From NCBI GenBank assembly GCA_005877225.1, contig VBPK01000068.1, positions 1 through 16,401 on the forward strand: DNA of 16,401 bases, written 5' to 3'. The stretch is from Nitrososphaerota archaeon (lineage in GTDB: Archaea > Thermoproteota > Nitrososphaeria > Nitrososphaerales > Gagatemarchaeaceae). The position numbers and the translations under genes were made by a program. The notes under the pieces are model-generated. The model saw only the letters and a list, made by a program, of their open reading frames with translations. It was not told the DNA's origin and did not search any database. Positions 13,739 through 16,401 of this stretch are shown here, piece by piece (within the stretch, counting starts at the first letter, position 1; every line of letters starts with the position of its first letter).

Positions 13739-14509
13739 TTGGCGAGTCTCTTCTTCGCGGCCGGGCTAGGAGCTGTGGCAGGGCTGCTCCCCGTTTACCT
13801 CGGGCTTGTTCCTCTCTGGTTCATGAGACGCATCCCAGAGAGTTGGCGCAGCCTGATTGTGAGTATCTCCCTAGGGATACTTCTCTTCCTCTTCGTCGAC
13901 GTCACCGGGGAGGGGGTTCGACTGGCCGGGAGTCCGGGTTTGAACTCATTACTCTTCGTCGTTGGCCTTTCGCTTGGTGTCTTCGCCCCCCTCGCAGCCG
14001 CGCGGAGGGGTCGAGTCGACGCTGTCGCTATCGTCGACCAGGAAGGGGTTGCGGGAGAGCGCGAGAAGGCGCGATTCTTCACTGCTTACATGATCGCGGT
14101 CGGCTTGGGGATGCATAACCTGGGGGAGGGTCTCGCGATAGGGGCTGCTTACTCCGCGGGGGAGTTAGCCCTCACCTCCGTGCTCGTCGTCGGTTTCGCG
14201 CTTCACAACGCAACGGAGGGATTCGGGATGGTCGCCCCCGTCGCCTCCTTGCCCCTCAGAATCAGGCAGCCTCTGGCCATGGGTTTTCTCGCGGGCTTCC
14301 CTACGATTCTCGGAAGCATGCTCGGCTTCGTTGCCTACTCCCAGGCGATCGGCTCTCTCTTCTTCTCAGTCGCAGGAGGCGCCCTCCTGTACGTGATTTT
14401 CCAGCTTGTCAGGCTCGCCTACGTGGCTTCGAGGACGGAGAGGACACTCCTCGGAGTGGTTCTGGGAATGATTCTCATGTACCTAACCGGGATCCTCGTC
14501 TCAACTTGA
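13739..14509 (+). CDS. ZIP-family metal transporter
   Basis: This 256-residue integral membrane protein has about eight hydrophobic segments. The metal-site motifs of the ZIP family are both present: MHNLGEGLAIG (H126, N127, E130) in the fourth helix and LHNATEGFGM (H156, N157, E160) in the fifth, where many ZIPs have HxxPEG. FLFVDVTGEG in the second or third helix is also family-like. The loop at about 88-112 has no histidine cluster. It should import divalent metals such as zinc, iron or manganese across the cytoplasmic membrane, with selectivity not readable. TTG at 13739 is preferred by spacing to the promoter palindrome, and TTG at 13721 would add six residues. It overlaps the convergent zinc-binding-type gene by 9 nt. 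Confidence 0.85.
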   Translation: MASLFFAAGLGAVAGLLPVYLGLVPLWFMRRIPESWRSLIVSISLGILLFLFVDVTGEGVRLAGSPGLNSLLFVVGLSLGVFAPLAAARRGRVDAVAIVDQEGVAGEREKARFFTAYMIAVGLGMHNLGEGLAIGAAYSAGELALTSVLVVGFALHNATEGFGMVAPVASLPLRIRQPLAMGFLAGFPTILGSMLGFVAYSQAIGSLFFSVAGGALLYVIFQLVRLAYVASRTERTLLGVVLGMILMYLTGILVST

Positions 14510-14653
14510 CTTCTCTTCATCCTCCTTCACTCTTCTCCTGTTAACCGACTTCACGAAACACTCTTCGCAGACTACCTCCTCTTTGTGTCCGATCTTGAAT
14601 GGATGCCCGCTCCCCTCGATCTCAGCGTCGCAGAAGTAGCATCTCACCTTCAT
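14501..14653 (-). CDS. 50-residue CxxC...CxxC zinc-binding-type protein
   Basis: This tiny protein reads MKVRCYFCDAEIEGSGHPFK, then IGHKEEVVCEECF, and a basic-acidic tail VKSVNRRRVKEDEEKSS. C5/C8 and C29/C32 form a single treble-clef or zinc-ribbon-like site. The start is strongly supported: ATG at 14653 overlaps the upstream nuclease stop as ATGA, and GAGGG at 14660-14664 lies 6 nt upstream, the same arrangement as at the EF-1beta start. It is the third gene of the transporter-nuclease operon. I do not recognise a named family. A nucleic-acid-binding or adaptor role for the nuclease is an inference from the coupling. The 3' end overlaps the ZIP gene by 9 nt on the opposite strand. Confidence 0.78.
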   Translation of the reverse strand: MKVRCYFCDAEIEGSGHPFKIGHKEEVVCEECFVKSVNRRRVKEDEEKSS

Positions 14654-14955
14654 GGCGGACCCTCGCGGCTGCCTCGATGTATCCTTCTCTTCTGGATGAC
14701 ACCTCTTCCCTTGAAGTGCCAGACCTCGGCGTCGCCGTCAAAGTTCCTTCCCCATTCGATAAGTTGCTTTAGTTCTCCCCTCTTGACTCGCGCAGCTCCG
14801 CTCTTCACCTGAATGAGGAGTATCCTGCCCTTCTTTGCGGCAAAGAGGTCGACGGGACCGTGGGAGGCGGCACTTCTGGCGACGTACCACCCCTCGTCTC
14901 GAAGCATTATCATCGCCCTGTACTCCCTGGCGCGTCCTCTCTCGTACCTGCTCAT
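14650..14955 (-). CDS. Holliday-junction-resolvase-like PD-(D/E)xK nuclease
   Basis: This 101-residue protein resembles archaeal Hjc. SRYERGRAREYRAM opens with the glutamate-bearing helix (E5 or E11), then GWYVARSAASHGPVDLFAA supplies the catalytic aspartate D36 and the conserved serine/glycine region, and ILLIQVKSG carries Q49-x-K51 in place of the usual E-x-K. LKQLIEWGRNF matches the following helix. The Q for E change occurs in some PD-(D/E)xK branches, so activity may be kept. It may act on branched DNA or another structured substrate. ATG at 14955 overlaps the transporter stop as ATGA and is preferred over a TTG two codons upstream. It is coupled at its 3' end to the 50-residue zinc-type gene. 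Confidence 0.8.
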   Translation of the reverse strand: MSRYERGRAREYRAMIMLRDEGWYVARSAASHGPVDLFAAKKGRILLIQVKSGAARVKRGELKQLIEWGRNFDGDAEVWHFKGRGVIQKRRIHRGSREGPP

Positions 14956-15899
14956 GACCAACTAGACGTTCCCCCCCTTGCGAGGCCGCTGGGCGTCCTG
15001 ATGGATAAGCTCTCGCCGCTTCCGCCGACTCGAGATACCAGAAAAATTGAGGAGAGAATCGAGATAGCCCCGATCAGGGATGGGAGGTCGAGCAGCTCGC
15101 CGAGAAGAAGAATTGAGATGCCCATAGCTGTAACAATCTCCAGCATCAGCAGCATCGACGACACCGTCGCGGTGAGATACCTCAAGCCTCTCTGATACAG
15201 AACAAATGGGATTGCGGTATTAAGAAGCGCGGTGTAGAGAATCAACCCCCATTCCCCCTCGGTCATCAATAGCTCCGCCGGTCCCACGGTTAACATCACT
15301 GGCGCTACAAAGACGGCGGTCGAGAGAATCGTCAGCGACGCCACGCCGAGCGGGTCCCATCTTCTCTCGTCTGTCTTTCGTTTGTTGTAGATGATATAGA
15401 CGCCCCATGAACTCGCCGAGGCCAGGTAGAAGAGGTCACCAGTCAGCTGACTTCCGGTGATCAGCCCGAAGTCGCCCCTCGTCGTCAGCAGGAATATCCC
15501 TCCCACCGCGAGGACAGTCCCAACGACCTTCGTTCCCGTGAACTTCTCCCCGAGGAGCGCCGCGCTTCCTATCGCGGCTATTAGAACCGACAGGTTGACC
15601 AAGAGGGCTGCCACCGACGCGGCCGTGTGGGCCTGGCCGAGAAACTGGCAGAGAAATCCAACGGCGTTCAGGAAGCCTAGAATCCAGACGGGTTTCGTCC
15701 TCAAACCCGCCGACAAAGGCTTCCCGTAGACCCGTGCGAACGCGATCATGATTGGGGCCGCGAGGGCGAACCTGAGGAAGGCGAAGACTCTTGGGTCTAT
15801 TCCCGAGGCTATCCCAAACTCGATTACGGGAAAGGATGTTCCCCAGAGCAGCCCCGTAGCGGAGGTCTCGGCTAGAGCCCCTACCCTCTCATTTGGCAA
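14952..15899 (-). CDS. EamA/DMT-superfamily transporter
   Basis: This is a drug/metabolite-transporter (EamA) protein of about 315 residues with ten predicted membrane helices in two EamA repeats. The first repeat opens TGLLWGTSFPVIEFGIASG and includes FLRFALAAPIM, and the second opens GDLFYLASASSWGVYIIYNK and includes TAIPFVLYQRGLRYL and LLGELLDLP. These patterns are usual for the family, whose members export metabolites or amino acids. The substrate is unknown. TTG at 15899 is preferred because a CTTATG box lies about 28.5 nt upstream, and TTG at 15944 would add 15 hydrophilic residues. The stop is coupled by ATGA to the nuclease gene, an odd pairing for a transporter. Confidence 0.85.
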   Translation of the reverse strand: MPNERVGALAETSATGLLWGTSFPVIEFGIASGIDPRVFAFLRFALAAPIMIAFARVYGKPLSAGLRTKPVWILGFLNAVGFLCQFLGQAHTAASVAALLVNLSVLIAAIGSAALLGEKFTGTKVVGTVLAVGGIFLLTTRGDFGLITGSQLTGDLFYLASASSWGVYIIYNKRKTDERRWDPLGVASLTILSTAVFVAPVMLTVGPAELLMTEGEWGLILYTALLNTAIPFVLYQRGLRYLTATVSSMLLMLEIVTAMGISILLLGELLDLPSLIGAISILSSIFLVSRVGGSGESLSIRTPSGLARGGTSSWS

Positions 15900-15924
15900 A
15901 CATCCGGAGCCCTTACCCTCCTCA

Positions 15925-15930
15925 CATAAG
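15925..15930 (-). promoter_or_regulatory. TATA-like box CTTATG for the EamA operon
   Basis: Read on the minus strand, CTTATG is centred about 28.5 nt before the TTG at 15899. The same hexamer serves the divergent translin gene, which supports both assignments. Confidence 0.4.
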
Positions 15931-15950
15931 TCTTTGAGACGCAAGTTAAG

Positions 15951-15956
15951 CTTATG
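15951..15956 (+). promoter_or_regulatory. TATA-like box CTTATG for the translin-family gene
   Basis: CTTATG is centred 29.5 nt before the TTG at 15983 and overlaps the palindrome TAAGCTTA at 15947-15954. A small CCCC-TTC-GGGG hairpin lies between box and start. Confidence 0.42.
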
Positions 15957-15982
15957 ACTCCCCTTCGGGGAAGAGATGATGT

Positions 15983-16401
15983 TTGGAGAAAGTCAAGGCT
16001 TCGCTCAGGAGCGTCGAGGGCTCCTTACAGGACCTGGCGGCCCGACGCGAGAGGCTCATCAAGGAGAGTCGTGACGTCATCGCATCTTGCTCTAGGTGCA
16101 TAATCAATCTTCACAACGACAAGCAAGCAGAAGCGGCCAGCGAACTCGCAACAGCGCGAAGAATCCTGGGAGGGCTGAAGAGAACGGCATCCGCCCAACT
16201 TTTGCGTTATCTAGTCCCCCCGGAGGCCGAGTTCGTCGAGGCCTCTGTCGTCTTCGCGCTCATAGGTGGCAGACCCGTACCGTCCATCTCTACGCTCAAC
16301 TCAAGTCCGGAGGCCTACGTCCTTGGCTTACTCGACAGCGTAGGTGAGTTAAAGAGAGAGGTTCTCGATTCGATAATGAAGGGAAAGGCGATGGTGGCGC
16401 G
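15983..16401 (+). CDS. Translin/TRAX-family protein (C-terminus outside window)
   Basis: About 139 residues of a helical translin-superfamily protein are present. After a long helical N-terminus (VKASLRSVEGSLQDLAARRE, then SRDVIASCSRCIINLH), the sequence reaches EAEFVEASVVFALIGGRPVP and AYVLGLLDSVGELKREVLD, the two conserved family blocks. The glutamates E83 and E86 and the aspartate D118 occupy the places of the TRAX catalytic triad, so the protein may be an active RNase, as in archaeal relatives of the C3PO complex. TTG at 15983 is the only usable start: a stop lies two codons upstream and no other initiation codon follows soon. The gene is divergent from the EamA operon. The right edge cuts it before the end of the domain. 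Confidence 0.85.
   Translation, partial: MEKVKASLRSVEGSLQDLAARRERLIKESRDVIASCSRCIINLHNDKQAEAASELATARRILGGLKRTASAQLLRYLVPPEAEFVEASVVFALIGGRPVPSISTLNSSPEAYVLGLLDSVGELKREVLDSIMKGKAMVA

Noticed and set aside
13581..13769. 62-codon frame between csaA and the ZIP gene
   Set aside because: It has no motif, runs across the AT-rich promoter region and into the ZIP gene out of frame, and lacks a ribosome-binding site.
1..16401. CRISPR arrays, tRNA or rRNA genes, transposases, long repeats
   Set aside because: I saw no regularly spaced repeats, no cloverleaf-like tRNA with conserved arm sequences, no rRNA-like stretch and no transposase motifs in any frame.

Overview
The window comes from a GC-rich archaeal chromosome. 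The evidence is archaeal and eukaryote-type information genes (ribosomal protein L15e, FEN1 flap endonuclease, elongation factor 1-beta, Pth2, archaeal-length TruD, a translin/TRAX homologue, an OLA1/YchF ATPase), a geranylgeranyl reductase for archaeal lipids, and TATA-like boxes lying about 27-32 nt upstream of start codons, as expected for leaderless archaeal transcripts. The short L15e and the overall gene set fit the TACK group, perhaps a Nitrososphaeria-like lineage; that placement is inference. Gene packing is very tight. I see no rRNA, tRNA, CRISPR array, insertion sequence or prophage, and no gene-free gap longer than about 155 nt. Among 24 genes I place 11 ATG, 9 TTG, 3 GTG and one apparent CTG start.

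Layout: ychF/OLA1 (minus, cut by the left edge) is divergent from an FAD/NAD(P) oxidoreductase coupled to a phosphoglycerate dehydrogenase-like gene. L15e follows from its own promoter. A convergent minus-strand block holds pth2 and truD, overlapping by 4 nt, then a thioredoxin-reductase-like ferredoxin:NADP+ reductase. Plus-strand genes then run through geranylgeranyl reductase, a four-CxxC zinc ribbon with EF-1beta, a membrane-anchored Holliday-resolvase-like nuclease, a small winged-helix-like protein, and an overlapping cluster of fen1, pcm and threonine dehydratase.

The right part has a minus-strand pair (NAD(P)HX epimerase, then a metallo-beta-lactamase-fold hydrolase) divergent from an acyl-CoA thioesterase. 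Next come a frameshifted csaA, a ZIP-family metal transporter behind a 14-bp palindrome, and a minus-strand operon of an EamA/DMT transporter, a Holliday-resolvase-like nuclease and a 50-residue zinc-binding-type protein. These three are joined by ATGA overlaps. A translin-family gene starts at the right edge and is cut off.

Most of the window is core metabolism and information processing, with no obvious new multi-gene system. The items most worth a second look are the apparent CTG start of threonine dehydratase, the shared palindromic TATA boxes between divergent genes, the coupled transporter-nuclease-zinc protein operon, the single-base break in csaA and the palindrome in front of the ZIP transporter.
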